Assembly: GCA_965204405.1 (NCBI GenBank) | Contig: CBDBEN010000005.1 | Span: 930,001 to 994,000, forward strand | Length of the DNA: 64,000 bases | Direction: 5' to 3' | Source of the DNA: JANQPX01 sp965204405 | GTDB taxonomy: Bacteria > Pseudomonadota > Alphaproteobacteria > Geminicoccales > Geminicoccaceae | Shown: one piece after another, positions 6,228-15,728 of the stretch | Numbering within the stretch: position 1 is the stretch's first letter | Layout: each line of letters starts with the position of its first letter | Made by a program: the position numbers and the translations under genes | The notes under the pieces: model-generated | What the model saw: only the letters and a program-made list of their open reading frames with translations | Told to the model about the DNA's origin: nothing | The model's database searches: none

Positions 6228-8719
6228 GTGCGTCGCTGGTAACGGCGGGGTGCTAAGCGTCCTGACAATGTACTCCCGGAGCAATCCGGCAGATGGCCAT
6301 CGTGAGATGGTCATTTGGAACCTGCCAGCAGTAGGCGGGGGAGAGGCTAGGCTGCGCGGTAAGGTGAATGCAAGTGAAGCGTTGATAAACCCCGTGACTG
6401 AGAAAGAGCTAAAGCTGCTGATTAAGGCTCTGGCCAAAAGGCACGCCATCGGATCGTCTGCTTGGCATTCAGACGACGCTGACACAACGATGGTCGGGGA
6501 ACAGACGCCGCCTAACCCGCGCATGTTATCGACTGGGAACTGGGTAAACCCGTATCGGTGCTTCATCGAGATTGAAAGTCAGGGGGAGGTGAGAGCCCCT
6601 CTGAAACTCCAGTCCATAAGGCGAAGCAGGTCAACCGCAAGGAAGACTGTTACCGGTGCGGGCAGAGGAGGTCGCAAAAAGCGAAGGATCGTCTGTAATG
6701 GGCGATATAGGGGTTTAGACGTTACCCCACGGGAAACCGGGCTGACTTGCGACTGGTCTTTCTTGTCAATCGTATCGACAAGAATTCATCTCAATCGAAC
6801 GAGGGAAGGTGGATATCTGTGCTGCCTTCCTTTGGAAGGTTGCCCAGTTCCTCCTCCCTCATTCTCACCAAGAGGGAGGTTAGCAAGATGAGTGACATCT
6901 GCAAAGCCCAAGTTGGCGATGCGTGTTCTGTGACCTCCGATGTTGCGTTTGGCTGGTCTTCCATCGATTGGAAGCGAGTGGAACAAAACGTCAGATGTCT
7001 ACAGATACGTATTGCCAAGGCAACGCGGGAAAAGAAATGGCGCAGGGTGAAAGCCTTGCAACGTTTCTTGACCCGAAGCTTCGGCGGCCGAGCTATGGCT
7101 GTCCGACGCGTGACCGAAAACACTGGGAAGCGAACGCCCGGTGTGGATGGTGAACTGTGGTCTACACCACAATCGAAGTGGGATGCGATCCAAATCCTGA
7201 AAAGGGATGGCTATAAACCGTCTCCGCTCAGGCGGGTTTACATTCCCAAGGCCAATGGAAAGAAACGCCCACTCGGCATTCCGACCATGAAGGATAGGGG
7301 AATGCAAGCCCTCTACCTTCTGGCCTTAGCCCCTGTTGCTGAAACCACGGCTGATCCGAATTCCTACGGGTTTAGGATCGCTCGTGGAACCCACGATGCC
7401 ATCGGGCAAGTGAAGAACCTCTTAGACAAAAAGGGCTCTGCACAATGGGTTTTAGAAGGTGACATTCTCGGCTGCTTCGATCATATCAGTCATTCCTGGC
7501 TTGAAGCTCATGTTCCCATGGACAGGGGTATGCTGGTCAAATGGCTGAAGGCGGGTGTGATGGAACATGGACAATTCAGTCCGACCAAAGCTGGGACGCC
7601 ACAAGGAGGAATAATTTCTCCTACGCTGGCGAATTTGGCGCTGGATGGTCTGGAAGAGATTTTGGCCAACAAGTTCGGTGGCCGGGATCGTCTCCATAAA
7701 CATCACAAACGCAACAAGGTCTCGCTAGTTCGTTACGCTGATGACTTCATCATCACCGGCAGTTCGAAAGAACTGCTGGAAACTGACGTCAAACCCGTCG
7801 TTGAAGCCTTCTTGGCGGAACGCGGGCTGGTCTTGTCCCCGGACAAGACGGTCATCACGCGGAGCGACCAGGGTTTTGATTTCCTGGGCTGGACGGTCCG
7901 ACGCTTTGGTAAGGGCAACCGAACCACGGTGTTGGTCAAGCCATCCAAGAAGAACATCAAAGCCTTTCTTGAGAAATGCCGCATGGTGTTTCACGAGATG
8001 CGAGCCCACGCCCAGTCCAAGGTGATATGGAAGCTCAACCCCATCCTTCGGGGTTGGGCGAACTACCATCGATCCGAAGCATCTGCTCGTACCTTCCACG
8101 ATGTGGATCACGAGCTTTACAAGATGCAATGGCGCTGGGCATGCCGACGTCACTCGGAGAAATCGGGGCCGTGGATTAAAGACAAGTACTTTAAGGCACG
8201 GGACCGGAACAACTGGGTGTTCGCCGGTCGTGGTTTGGACGACAGAGGCGTTCTTCGCGATGCGGCGCTGTTAGAGTGCCAAGACGTGAAGATCAAACGC
8301 CATACCAAGATCAAAATGGATGCCAATCCATTTGATCCGGCATGGGACGCCTACTTCAAGGACCGCCAATTGGAACGCCTCCTGGCTAAGCACCAGAAGA
8401 AGTCTCAAGAGGCACGGTTGTTGAAGCGGCAAAAGGGCTTGTGCGCCCATTGCGGACAAGCGCTGACCGCAGAAACGGGGTATCACAAACATCATGTGAT
8501 CCCGAAGACCGCGGACGGCACGGATCGTGACCAAAATTTGATCATGATCCATCCGGTATGCCATATTGCGCACCATGTACACCATCCGGCTCCTCGGTCG
8601 GTTGCCGGTCGTCAAACGCAAGTATGGCGGCTTAGAAAGGCTTGAGCTGTATACAGGGAAATCTTGTACGTACAGTTCTTAGGGGGGAGGGACAGAGCGA
8701 TCTGTCCTTCCTACCCGGC
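6228..8719 (+). mobile_element. Group II intron (ORF-containing, HNH type)
   Basis: The 5' end matches the group II consensus: GTGCG at 6228, then GGGGTGCTAAGC, equivalent to the start of domain I in known introns. About 520 nt of structured RNA follow before the ORF. Domain V is at 8644-8678, with paired arms GAGCTGTA and TACAGTTC and a GGGAAATC internal part. Domain VI follows, with a G/C-rich stem and a candidate bulged branch-point A at about 8713. The 3' splice site is estimated to within a few bases (8717-8720). The encoded protein belongs to the bacterial LtrA/maturase class. The intron looks intact and may be active. Confidence 0.85.
6888..8645 (+). CDS. ltrA: Group II intron reverse transcriptase/maturase with HNH endonuclease
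   Basis: This 585-residue intron-encoded protein has an N-terminal RT0 region, then RT blocks including PGVDG, YIPKANGKKRPLGIPTMKDR, GTPQGGIISP and the catalytic YADD (about residue 283). It continues with a maturase/X domain (GWANYHRSEASA) and a C-terminal HNH domain with paired CAHC and KHHVIPK...HPVCH motifs (about 518-570). It splices the intron RNA and copies it into target DNA. The ATG at 6888 was chosen because GAGGGAGG lies 8 nt upstream; earlier in-frame codons are within structured intron RNA. The stop codon overlaps the first bases of domain V. No frameshift is visible. Confidence 0.93.
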   Translation: MSDICKAQVGDACSVTSDVAFGWSSIDWKRVEQNVRCLQIRIAKATREKKWRRVKALQRFLTRSFGGRAMAVRRVTENTGKRTPGVDGELWSTPQSKWDAIQILKRDGYKPSPLRRVYIPKANGKKRPLGIPTMKDRGMQALYLLALAPVAETTADPNSYGFRIARGTHDAIGQVKNLLDKKGSAQWVLEGDILGCFDHISHSWLEAHVPMDRGMLVKWLKAGVMEHGQFSPTKAGTPQGGIISPTLANLALDGLEEILANKFGGRDRLHKHHKRNKVSLVRYADDFIITGSSKELLETDVKPVVEAFLAERGLVLSPDKTVITRSDQGFDFLGWTVRRFGKGNRTTVLVKPSKKNIKAFLEKCRMVFHEMRAHAQSKVIWKLNPILRGWANYHRSEASARTFHDVDHELYKMQWRWACRRHSEKSGPWIKDKYFKARDRNNWVFAGRGLDDRGVLRDAALLECQDVKIKRHTKIKMDANPFDPAWDAYFKDRQLERLLAKHQKKSQEARLLKRQKGLCAHCGQALTAETGYHKHHVIPKTADGTDRDQNLIMIHPVCHIAHHVHHPAPRSVAGRQTQVWRLRKA

Positions 8720-9079
8720 AAAGTGCAGACACGTTATCTTACAGCGGAAAAGAGGCGCGTTGTCTAAGAAGCCGTTGGGCACTATGCACAACAATTGTAA
8801 GGCTTGAGATGACGTACTGGAAACCAGAAACCTCTCGCATCCACATGGTGATGGAACCACATGGATGCCCCGAATGCCCAAGCCATACCGTTACAAGCCA
8901 GCCACCAATGTGATCCCTGTGGAAGCGTTCGTGCATAGGCCACAAGTGTAAAGCAGCTGGCGCCCACGCGGGTCTTTCGGGATTGCAATAGGCCATCCGG
9001 CATTGGCCTGACCAGGACGTATTTGGAGATAGCCAGAGGGGCAGGTGCCGAGGTCAATGGCGATGATCGCACTCTCGGA
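8720..9079. other. 360-bp segment with no gene, 3' flank of the group II intron
   Basis: I see no supported gene. A 34-codon open frame (about 8809-8913, + strand) is too short to claim. This segment and the one 5' of the intron are probably two halves of one sequence split by the intron. Confidence 0.5.
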
Positions 9080-10252
9080 TCAAAAAATTTCGAACAGGCC
9101 TGCAGCCCCCATACCGCCGCCTATACACATGGTCACGACGCCAAGCTTGGATCGGCGCCGCCGGCCTTCGAAGAGAATATGGCCGGCAAGGCGCGCGCCG
9201 GTCATGCCGAAGGGATGGCCGATGGCGATGGAGCCGCCATTGACATTAAACCGTTCGGGATCGATGGCCAGGCGATCTCGGCAGTAGAGGGTTTGTGATG
9301 CGAAGGCCTCGTTCAGCTCCCAAAGGTCGATGTCCTCCGTCGACAACCCGTGGCGCTCCAGCAGGCGCGGCACAGCGAAGACCGGGCCGATTCCCATCTC
9401 GTCAGGATTGCAGCCGGCGATCGCAAAGCCTTTGAACGCTCCCAGAGGATCAAGATTGGCGGCTTCGGCAGCTTTGGCTTCCATCAACAGGACGGCTGCG
9501 GCCCCGTCGCTCAACTGGCTGGCATTGCCGGCCGTGATGCAGCCGCCTTCGCGCACAGGCGGAAGGGAGAGGAGCCCCTCGATCGTGGTGTTTGGGCGAT
9601 TGCATTCATCGCGCGCCACCACCACGGCTTTCTGGCTGATATCGCTGGTGGTCTTGTCCTTGACGGCCATGACGGTTTCCATCGGCACGATCTCATCGGC
9701 GAAATATCCCTGGTCCTGTGCTGCGGCCATGCGCTGTTGAGAGCAAAGGGCGTAGTCGTCCTGTGCTTCGCGGCTGATCCCGTAGCGCTTGGCCACGACG
9801 TCCGCCGTCTCGATCATCGGCATGTAGAGATCGGGCATGTGCTCCTTGAGACCGGGCTCGGGGAAGCGCTTGATGTCCGGCTGCACGAGGCTGATGCTCT
9901 CGACCCCGCCAGCGACGATCGGGCCTGCGCCATCCTGGACGATCGCATTCGCCGCGATCGAAACCGCCTGCAGCCCCGACGCGCAAAACCGGTTGACGGT
10001 CTGCCCGGCGACACTTGCGGGCAGACCCGCGCACATGGCGCTCTGCCGCGCGACATTGATTCCGGTGGCGCCCTCGGGATATCCGCATCCCATAATGCAG
10101 TCTTCGATCATCGCCGGCTCCAGCCCGGCGCGCTCGACCACGGTCTTGACCACATGCCCGCCCATGGTCGCGCCATGGGTCTGGTTGAAGGAGCCGCGAT
10201 AGGATTTCGCGAGCCCGGTGCGCGCGGCGGCGACGATGACGGCCTGCCTCAT
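9080..10252 (-). CDS. Acetyl-CoA C-acyltransferase (thiolase)
   Basis: This 390-residue thiolase has all three catalytic signatures: NRFCASG with the acyl-accepting Cys90, NGGSIAIGHPFGMTGAR with the catalytic His near 344, and CIGGGMG with the deprotonating Cys near 377. It would cleave 3-ketoacyl-CoA with CoA to acetyl-CoA and a shortened acyl-CoA. It starts inside an ATGA overlap with the upstream bifunctional fadB-type gene, so the pair forms a trifunctional beta-oxidation operon. The degradative role (FadA-like) is inferred from that partner rather than from sequence alone, since biosynthetic thiolases share these motifs. Confidence 0.93.
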   Translation of the reverse strand: MRQAVIVAAARTGLAKSYRGSFNQTHGATMGGHVVKTVVERAGLEPAMIEDCIMGCGYPEGATGINVARQSAMCAGLPASVAGQTVNRFCASGLQAVSIAANAIVQDGAGPIVAGGVESISLVQPDIKRFPEPGLKEHMPDLYMPMIETADVVAKRYGISREAQDDYALCSQQRMAAAQDQGYFADEIVPMETVMAVKDKTTSDISQKAVVVARDECNRPNTTIEGLLSLPPVREGGCITAGNASQLSDGAAAVLLMEAKAAEAANLDPLGAFKGFAIAGCNPDEMGIGPVFAVPRLLERHGLSTEDIDLWELNEAFASQTLYCRDRLAIDPERFNVNGGSIAIGHPFGMTGARLAGHILFEGRRRRSKLGVVTMCIGGGMGAAGLFEIF

Positions 10253-12339
10253 GCGCTTGCCTCCTGGTTCAGGTCATCGAAGGATCGCCCTTCGGCAACG
10301 AGCTTCCCGAGGAGCGGCGCTTCCTGCCAGAAATAGCTGTCCTCTGCCGCATAATGCCGGATGTCCTCCAAGAGCTTGGGCAGGCCCTGCAGGTCAGCCC
10401 ATTTCAGCGGACCGCCATGATAGCGGGGAAAGCCATAGCCGGAGAGCAGTACGACATCGATGTCGAGCGGTCGGCGGGCGATCCCGTCCTCCAGAACCCG
10501 GGCGGCTTCGTTGACCATCGCCGCCATGTAGCGTCTGACGATGTCCTCGGCGGAGAATGACCTGGCTTCAAGGCCAAACGCCGCCCTTTCCGCCTCGATC
10601 AAGCCCGGCACTTCCGGGTTGGGCCTGGGCTTCGAGCCTTCTTCATAGACGTAATAGCCCTGCCCCGTCTTACTGCCGAAATGCCCAGATTCGCAAAGCC
10701 GGTCCACATAGGTCGGCACACGCTCTCGGGGATCACGGGTCGGCGCCAGGCGCTTTCGGTTGGCCCAGCCGATATCGAGGCCTGCAAGATCGGCGACAGC
10801 ATAGGGGCCCATGGCAAAGCCGAAGGCCTCCAGCGCCTGGTCGATCTCGTAGGGGCTGGCGCCGTCCAGAACCATGTGATCCGCGGCTGCGCGGTAGGTC
10901 GAGAGGATGCGGTTGCCGATGAACCCGTCGCAGACACCGGCGCGCACAGGGATCTTGTTCAACCGTTTGCCGAGCTTAAATCCCGTGGCGACCACATCCG
11001 GCTCCGTTGCCTCCGCGACGACGACCTCCAGGAGCTTCATGACATGGGCAGGTGAAAAGAAGTGCAGTCCAAGGACATCACCTGGTCTGGTGGTGGCGGA
11101 GGCGATCTCATTGACGTCGAGATAGGACGTGTTGGTCGCCAAAATCGCACCCGGCTTGGCGACAGCATCCAGCTTGGCGAACACCTCCTTCTTGATCGCC
11201 ATTTCTTCAAACACCGCTTCGATGATCAGATCGGCTTCGGACAGGGCCGCATAGTCCGTGCCCGTGGTCAGCAGCTCTGTCGTTGCTTTGTCGAAAGCTG
11301 ACTGGCCGATCTTGCCTCGCTTCAAACCGGCTTCGAGATTGTCGATCACTCGGGATCTACCTTTTTCGGCTGCCTCCGACGACATCTCGACCAGCACGAC
11401 GGGCATGTTGGAGAGCAATGCCGCCGTGGCAATACCGGCCCCCATCGTGCCGCCGCCAATCACGCCGATGCTCTCGATATTCCGAACAGTGATGCCGTCG
11501 ATCTCGGGCAACTTTGCGACTTGACGCTCCGCAAAAAAGGCATGGATCAGCCCCTTTCGCTGATCGGTTTCCATCACCTCCTGAAACAACCGCCGCTCCT
11601 CGGCGAGGCCTTGCTCGAAGGGCATCGTGCAGGCGGCTTCTATCGCCTGAACCGCCACGACGGGAGAGAGTTGGCCACGTGCTCTCTTCAGGACTTTCGC
11701 TTTGGCGGCTTCGAAGTCGATGGCCTCCGGAGCTGCGGCATCACGAACGGGACGTGGGTTTGCGTGTCGAGCAAGCAGCTCTTCCGCAAACCGGAGTCCA
11801 AACACCTTCGGGTCGCCATCCGCGATTTCATCGACCAGGCCGAGTTGACGTGCCTTCTCAGCGTTTACCGGGCGGCCGGTGGTGATGATGTCCACCGCGA
11901 TCTCAGCCCCGGTAAGGCGCGGCAGACGCTGCGTTCCGCCTGCTCCCGGGATGATGCCCAGCGTGACCTCGGGTAGGCCTAGGCGCGCTGTCTTGTCGGC
12001 GATCCGGTAGTGGGTCGAGAGCGCAAGCTCCAGACCGCCGCCAAGCGCCGTGCCATGGATCGCCGAGACCATCAGGAGCGGGGAGGTCTCGAAGCGGTTG
12101 CAGATGTCCGGCAGAATCGGCTCTTTTGCAGGCTTGCCGAATTCGCGAATATCGGCACCGGCAAACCAGGTCCGGCCAATGCCATAGATCAAAATGGCGC
12201 GGGCACCTTCCGCCTCGGCTCTTTCCAGCCCGCCAAGCAAGGCCAAACGGACCGCATGCCCGAGAGCGTTGACCGGCGGGTTATCCGCGCCGAGGGTTAC
12301 AATATCGCCATGTCTTTCGAAGATGATTGGGTTGCCCAC
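10249..12339 (-). CDS. Bifunctional enoyl-CoA hydratase / 3-hydroxyacyl-CoA dehydrogenase (FadB/FadJ type)
   Basis: This 696-residue fusion has an N-terminal crotonase domain (about 1-190) with GTALGGGLELALS and LPEVTLGIIPGAGGTQRLPRL, supplying the oxyanion hole and catalytic Glu residues. An NAD-binding 3-hydroxyacyl-CoA dehydrogenase domain (IGVIGGGTMGAGIA, about 295-475) and two C-terminal dehydrogenase domains (RAGVCDGFIGNRI; YGFPRYHGGP) follow. It performs the hydration and NAD-dependent oxidation steps of beta-oxidation. The start is GTG at 12337-12339, preceded by AGGGAA. The layout is like peroxisomal or FadJ-type proteins common in Alphaproteobacteria. The thiolase gene follows with a 4-bp overlap. 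Confidence 0.93.
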   Translation of the reverse strand: MGNPIIFERHGDIVTLGADNPPVNALGHAVRLALLGGLERAEAEGARAILIYGIGRTWFAGADIREFGKPAKEPILPDICNRFETSPLLMVSAIHGTALGGGLELALSTHYRIADKTARLGLPEVTLGIIPGAGGTQRLPRLTGAEIAVDIITTGRPVNAEKARQLGLVDEIADGDPKVFGLRFAEELLARHANPRPVRDAAAPEAIDFEAAKAKVLKRARGQLSPVVAVQAIEAACTMPFEQGLAEERRLFQEVMETDQRKGLIHAFFAERQVAKLPEIDGITVRNIESIGVIGGGTMGAGIATAALLSNMPVVLVEMSSEAAEKGRSRVIDNLEAGLKRGKIGQSAFDKATTELLTTGTDYAALSEADLIIEAVFEEMAIKKEVFAKLDAVAKPGAILATNTSYLDVNEIASATTRPGDVLGLHFFSPAHVMKLLEVVVAEATEPDVVATGFKLGKRLNKIPVRAGVCDGFIGNRILSTYRAAADHMVLDGASPYEIDQALEAFGFAMGPYAVADLAGLDIGWANRKRLAPTRDPRERVPTYVDRLCESGHFGSKTGQGYYVYEEGSKPRPNPEVPGLIEAERAAFGLEARSFSAEDIVRRYMAAMVNEAARVLEDGIARRPLDIDVVLLSGYGFPRYHGGPLKWADLQGLPKLLEDIRHYAAEDSYFWQEAPLLGKLVAEGRSFDDLNQEASA

Positions 12340-12351
12340 GTCGTTTCCCTG

Positions 12352-12612
12352 TCAGCCTTGCCGTGACAACACAGCGAGACCTTCTGTTTTGTGTTCCAAT
12401 CCTGAAACGAGATCACGCTGCGTCAGCCTGACCCCTTGCTCTATCGGTGCCCAGGACAAGGTATCCGTCGTCGCGCCGCAAAGGAAGATACTGGGCTTGA
12501 CGACATCGGCGGGCAAGCTTGCCGAATGAAAAAGCCGGCTGACAAGGGAGCGCATCGCTTGCGTTCTCTGGATCTGGTATTCTGCTGGCTGGTGCAGGTA
12601 GTGTTGGCTCAC
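12352..12612 (-). CDS. Possible small hypothetical protein upstream of fadB-type gene
   Basis: An 86-codon open frame on the same strand ends 12 bp before the fadB-type GTG. It has no recognisable domain, signal or membrane segment, and its Ser/Gln/His-rich composition is only weakly protein-like. It occupies what is otherwise the region between two divergent genes, where promoters for both must lie. It could be a short leader gene or chance. Confidence 0.22.
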   Translation of the reverse strand: MSQHYLHQPAEYQIQRTQAMRSLVSRLFHSASLPADVVKPSIFLCGATTDTLSWAPIEQGVRLTQRDLVSGLEHKTEGLAVLSRQG

Positions 12613-12656
12613 ATCGACGTTCCAAAAGCGACTTTGGACATAGGGAATAGCGGCGC

Positions 12657-14048
12657 ATGGCGATCAGTAGTTTCGATCTCTTCAAGGTGGGGATCGGTCC
12701 TTCGAGTTCCCATACGGTGGGGCCGATGCGGGCGGCTGGCCTGTTTGTGCGGTCTCTGGAGGAGGAGGGGCGCCTGACGGATGTCCGGGCCGTCAAGACG
12801 GAGCTTTTCGGCTCGCTCGGAGCGACGGGCATCGGGCATGGCAGTCACAAAGCCGTCCTGCTCGGTCTGGAGGGGGACATGCCGGAAACGGTCGATACCG
12901 ATCTGACGGCCGAGCGTGTCGCCAACATTCGTGCGGAGGGAGAGCTTCGCCTGCTCGGCCGGCACGCCGTGGGATTCGTGGATGGTGAGCATCTCATTCT
13001 GCATCGGCGAAAGTCCTTGCCGGGGCATCCGAACGGCATGCGTTTCACGGCGTTTGACGGGGCAGGGGAGAGCATCAAGCAGGCGGTCTATTATTCGGTG
13101 GGCGGTGGTTTCGTGGTTGACGAGGCAGCTTTGGGGCTGGATCGGATCAAGGAGGACGACACAGTCTTGCGCTACCCCTTCACCACCGGTGAGACGCTGT
13201 TGAGCCTCTGCGAGCGGGAGGGCCTGTCGATCAGTGGCCTTATGTTCGAAAACGAGAAAGCCTGGCGGAATGCCGATACCATCCGTCATGACCTCCTCGG
13301 CATTTGGCAGGTCATGCAGGATTGCGTGCATAGCGGCTGCCACCATGAAGGCATCCTTCCGGGGGGGCTGAAGATCAAGCGCCGGGCACCCCTCTATTTA
13401 CGGAAGCTGCAGGCGGAGAGTCGCGCGTCCGACCCCTTGGAGGCCATGGACTGGGTCAACCTCTACGCGCTGGCGGTCAATGAGGAAAATGCCGCCGGCG
13501 GGCGTGTGGTGACCGCGCCCACCAATGGTGCCGCAGGCATCATCCCGGCGGTCTTGCATTATTATACCCGGCATGCGGGCGGTGACGACGATGGAGTCGT
13601 CCGGTTCCTGCTGGCTGCTGCTGCGGTGGGCATTCTTTGCAAGGAGAATGCTTCGATCTCCGGTGCCGAAGTTGGCTGTCAGGGCGAGGTCGGCTCTGCC
13701 TGCTCGATGGCGGCCGCCGGTCTTTGCGAGGTTCTGGGCGGAACGCCGGCCCAAGTCGAGAATGCTGCCGAGATTGCGATGGAGCACAATCTCGGTCTGA
13801 CCTGCGATCCGGTCGGCGGGCTCGTGCAGGTTCCGTGCATCGAGCGAAACGCGATCGCCTCGGTCAAGGCCATCAATGCCGCGCGCATGGCGCTGCGGGG
13901 AGACGGCAGCCACTTCGTGTCTCTGGATCGTGTCATCAAGACCATGCGTGATACCGGGGCCGATATGAAGCTGAAATACAAGGAAACCGCCCGGGGTGGG
14001 CTTGCCGTCAATGTGGTCGAGGTGCCCGTGAATATTGTCGAATGCTGA
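12657..14048 (+). CDS. sdaA: L-serine ammonia-lyase, iron-sulfur-dependent, single chain
   Basis: This 463-residue enzyme matches the usual length for one-chain L-serine dehydratases. The N-terminal beta domain begins with the signature GIGPSSSHTVGPMRA (about residues 12-26). The C-terminal alpha domain has ENASISGAEVGCQGEVGSACSMAAAG, with cysteines that hold the [4Fe-4S] cluster, and PVGGLVQVPCIERNA. It deaminates L-serine to pyruvate and ammonia in the cytoplasm. It stands alone on this strand; the ATG at 12657 has a weak AGGGAA upstream. In marine methylotroph-like lifestyles it could link serine to central carbon, but nothing here shows regulation. Confidence 0.95.
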   Translation: MAISSFDLFKVGIGPSSSHTVGPMRAAGLFVRSLEEEGRLTDVRAVKTELFGSLGATGIGHGSHKAVLLGLEGDMPETVDTDLTAERVANIRAEGELRLLGRHAVGFVDGEHLILHRRKSLPGHPNGMRFTAFDGAGESIKQAVYYSVGGGFVVDEAALGLDRIKEDDTVLRYPFTTGETLLSLCEREGLSISGLMFENEKAWRNADTIRHDLLGIWQVMQDCVHSGCHHEGILPGGLKIKRRAPLYLRKLQAESRASDPLEAMDWVNLYALAVNEENAAGGRVVTAPTNGAAGIIPAVLHYYTRHAGGDDDGVVRFLLAAAAVGILCKENASISGAEVGCQGEVGSACSMAAAGLCEVLGGTPAQVENAAEIAMEHNLGLTCDPVGGLVQVPCIERNAIASVKAINAARMALRGDGSHFVSLDRVIKTMRDTGADMKLKYKETARGGLAVNVVEVPVNIVEC

Positions 14049-14285
14049 GGCCGTTCTCCTCGATGGGGTAATGCGTTGCTTCCGGCCAACGTGATTGCTG
14101 TCGATAGCCGGGTAGGGACATCACGGTGTTGTGAAACTGGTTAATTTGACGCGATCACCCGAATAACTGCCTGATAATCACATCGGACTGCCCGATCTGC
14201 CGTCGCGGAAATGTTTTCCAGGCCCAGGACCCAACAGCAGTCAATTGATCTAATCAGGCAGATGCCAACGCGAGGAAGGCTTATC

Positions 14286-15527
14286 ATGACACCCAACCAG
14301 CTCAAGCTGATTTCCAGACCTACCCGGCGACAGCTCAAATCGACCACCGTGCTCCCCATGGTTCTAGGCCTTGGTGTGGCTGTGACCGGCCTTGGATTCG
14401 GCGTTTGCTTCGCCCGCCCCGCCAAGGCAGCGCCTGCCGCGTCATCGGTTCTGCCTGATGCGATCAGCCGGGACGCTCTCCCGGAGGGTGTCCATCAAGT
14501 CGCTTGCAATCCGTGCAATCCATGCAACCCCTGCGCGGCGGCGAACCCCTGCAATCCCTGTAATCCTTGTGCAGCGGCCAATCCGTGTAACCCTTGCAAC
14601 CCCTGCGCGGCGGCGAACCCCTGCAATCCCTGTAATCCTTGTGCAGCGGCCAATCCGTGTAACCCTTGCAACCCCTGTGCGGCGGCGAACCCCTGCAACC
14701 CGTGTAATCCGTGCAACCCCTGTAGTCCTTGCAACCCATGTAACCCGTGTAATCCCTGCGCCGCAGGAGCGGGTGGGGCCGGGGCCACCGAGTGTGTCGT
14801 GCCGCGTCTTGCAGGCGCCAATCCTTGTAATCCTTGCAATCCCTGTGCAGCGGCCAATCCGTGTAACCCTTGCAATCCCTGCGCGGCAGCGAATCCGTGC
14901 AACCCGTGCAATCCCTGTGCAGCGGCCAATCCTTGTAATCCCTGCAACCCCTGTGCGGCGGCGAACCCCTGCAACCCGTGTAATCCTTGCAACCCCTGCA
15001 ATCCGTGTGCAGCCGGAGGTGGCGTCGAGATCACCGATGCCGAGGCGGCCGCGGTTTACGATTGTGTCAAAGGCTACATGAAGGATGCCTATGGCGTTGC
15101 CGACGATCCCAGCGCCGGCAAGTTTCTCGGCTGGTGGCAATATAGCAGCGGGCCTTATGTTTCCGGGACCCATGGCAATCGCTACGTTAACAACTGGGGC
15201 AATCGTACCGGTGCCGGCTACATCAAATACGAGGAAGCAGGCACCCTGCCGGCCGGCTCGGTGATCGCCAAGGATAGTTTCTCGGTTGGCGCTAACGGCA
15301 AGGTTACACTCGGGCCGCTTTTCCTAATGGAAAAGATGGCGGCAGGCTTCAACGAAGCAAGCGGCGACTGGAAATATACGATGATCATGCCCGATGGCAG
15401 CACGTTCGGAACCACCGGCGGTGCCGGCGATGCTTCGGTGCAGTTCTGCAATGAATGCCACGCGGTGGTCGCCGAGGACCAGGATTATCTCTACTACCTG
15501 CCGGAGGAGTATCGCGCGGCGAACTAA
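14286..15527 (+). CDS. Exported cytochrome P460-family protein with long Asn-Pro-Cys repeat
   Basis: This 413-residue protein has three parts. Residues 1-52 are an export signal with a twin-arginine-like TRRQLK and a hydrophobic core ending AKA-AP. Residues 74-243 are a low-complexity array built from NPC triplets and AAA spacers, with about 42 cysteines, split once by a Gly/Ala-rich linker around AGATECVVPRL. Residues 246-413 are a cytochrome P460 domain (YMKDAYGVADDPSAGKFLGW... SGTHGNRYVNNWGN) ending with the c-type haem motif CNECH. P460 proteins bind haem in the periplasm, and some oxidise hydroxylamine; this one may instead bind metals or NO. The ATG at 14286 follows AGGAAG. The function of the repeat is unknown. 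Confidence 0.85.
   Translation: MTPNQLKLISRPTRRQLKSTTVLPMVLGLGVAVTGLGFGVCFARPAKAAPAASSVLPDAISRDALPEGVHQVACNPCNPCNPCAAANPCNPCNPCAAANPCNPCNPCAAANPCNPCNPCAAANPCNPCNPCAAANPCNPCNPCNPCSPCNPCNPCNPCAAGAGGAGATECVVPRLAGANPCNPCNPCAAANPCNPCNPCAAANPCNPCNPCAAANPCNPCNPCAAANPCNPCNPCNPCNPCAAGGGVEITDAEAAAVYDCVKGYMKDAYGVADDPSAGKFLGWWQYSSGPYVSGTHGNRYVNNWGNRTGAGYIKYEEAGTLPAGSVIAKDSFSVGANGKVTLGPLFLMEKMAAGFNEASGDWKYTMIMPDGSTFGTTGGAGDASVQFCNECHAVVAEDQDYLYYLPEEYRAAN
14503..15015 (+). repeat. In-frame tandem repeat coding for NPC/AAA array
   Basis: About 510 bp of 9-bp (Asn-Pro-Cys) units grouped in threes and spaced by Ala-Ala-Ala codons. Asn codons alternate AAT/AAC, Cys TGT/TGC and Pro CCC/CCG/CCT/CCA between units, so the DNA is less uniform than the protein. 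This implies selection on the amino acid sequence rather than recent slippage alone. Confidence 0.85.
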
Positions 15528-15558
15528 TCACGGCGTTCAAAAAATGGACCAATTCCCG

Positions 15559-15588
15559 CACCCGGTGATCTTCACCGGGTGTTTTTTT
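15559..15588 (+). terminator. Rho-independent terminator of the P460 gene
   Basis: A perfect 10-bp stem CACCCGGTGA/TCACCGGGTG with a 3-nt loop is followed by seven T. It lies 31 bp after the P460 stop codon, between convergent genes. Confidence 0.9.
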
Positions 15589-15728
15589 GCAGGAATAGGC
15601 TGACTCCGTAGGATCGGAAAATGCGCTAACGGCGTGTTTTCAACATATGAGCGAGGTAATCATCCAACTTGGCCGCATACCATCAAGCCTGGCCATGAAG
15701 GTAGGAATCAATTGATGTGGACACTCCA

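Noticed and set aside
6888..8645. Diversity-generating retroelement or retron reverse transcriptase
   Set aside because: The protein has maturase and HNH domains, and domain V/VI follows directly; no template/variable repeat pair is seen.
5425..9079. Genomic island integrated at tRNA-Glu
   Set aside because: No integrase gene and no repeated tRNA 3' end in the segment.
14503..15015. CRISPR-like periodicity
   Set aside because: The repeats are in-frame codon repeats with no unique spacers; they code for the NPC array.
14495..15034. Long minus-strand frame of collagen-like GLQGLQG repeats
   Set aside because: It is the antisense of the NPC repeat in the P460 gene, which has a signal peptide and a haem domain in frame.
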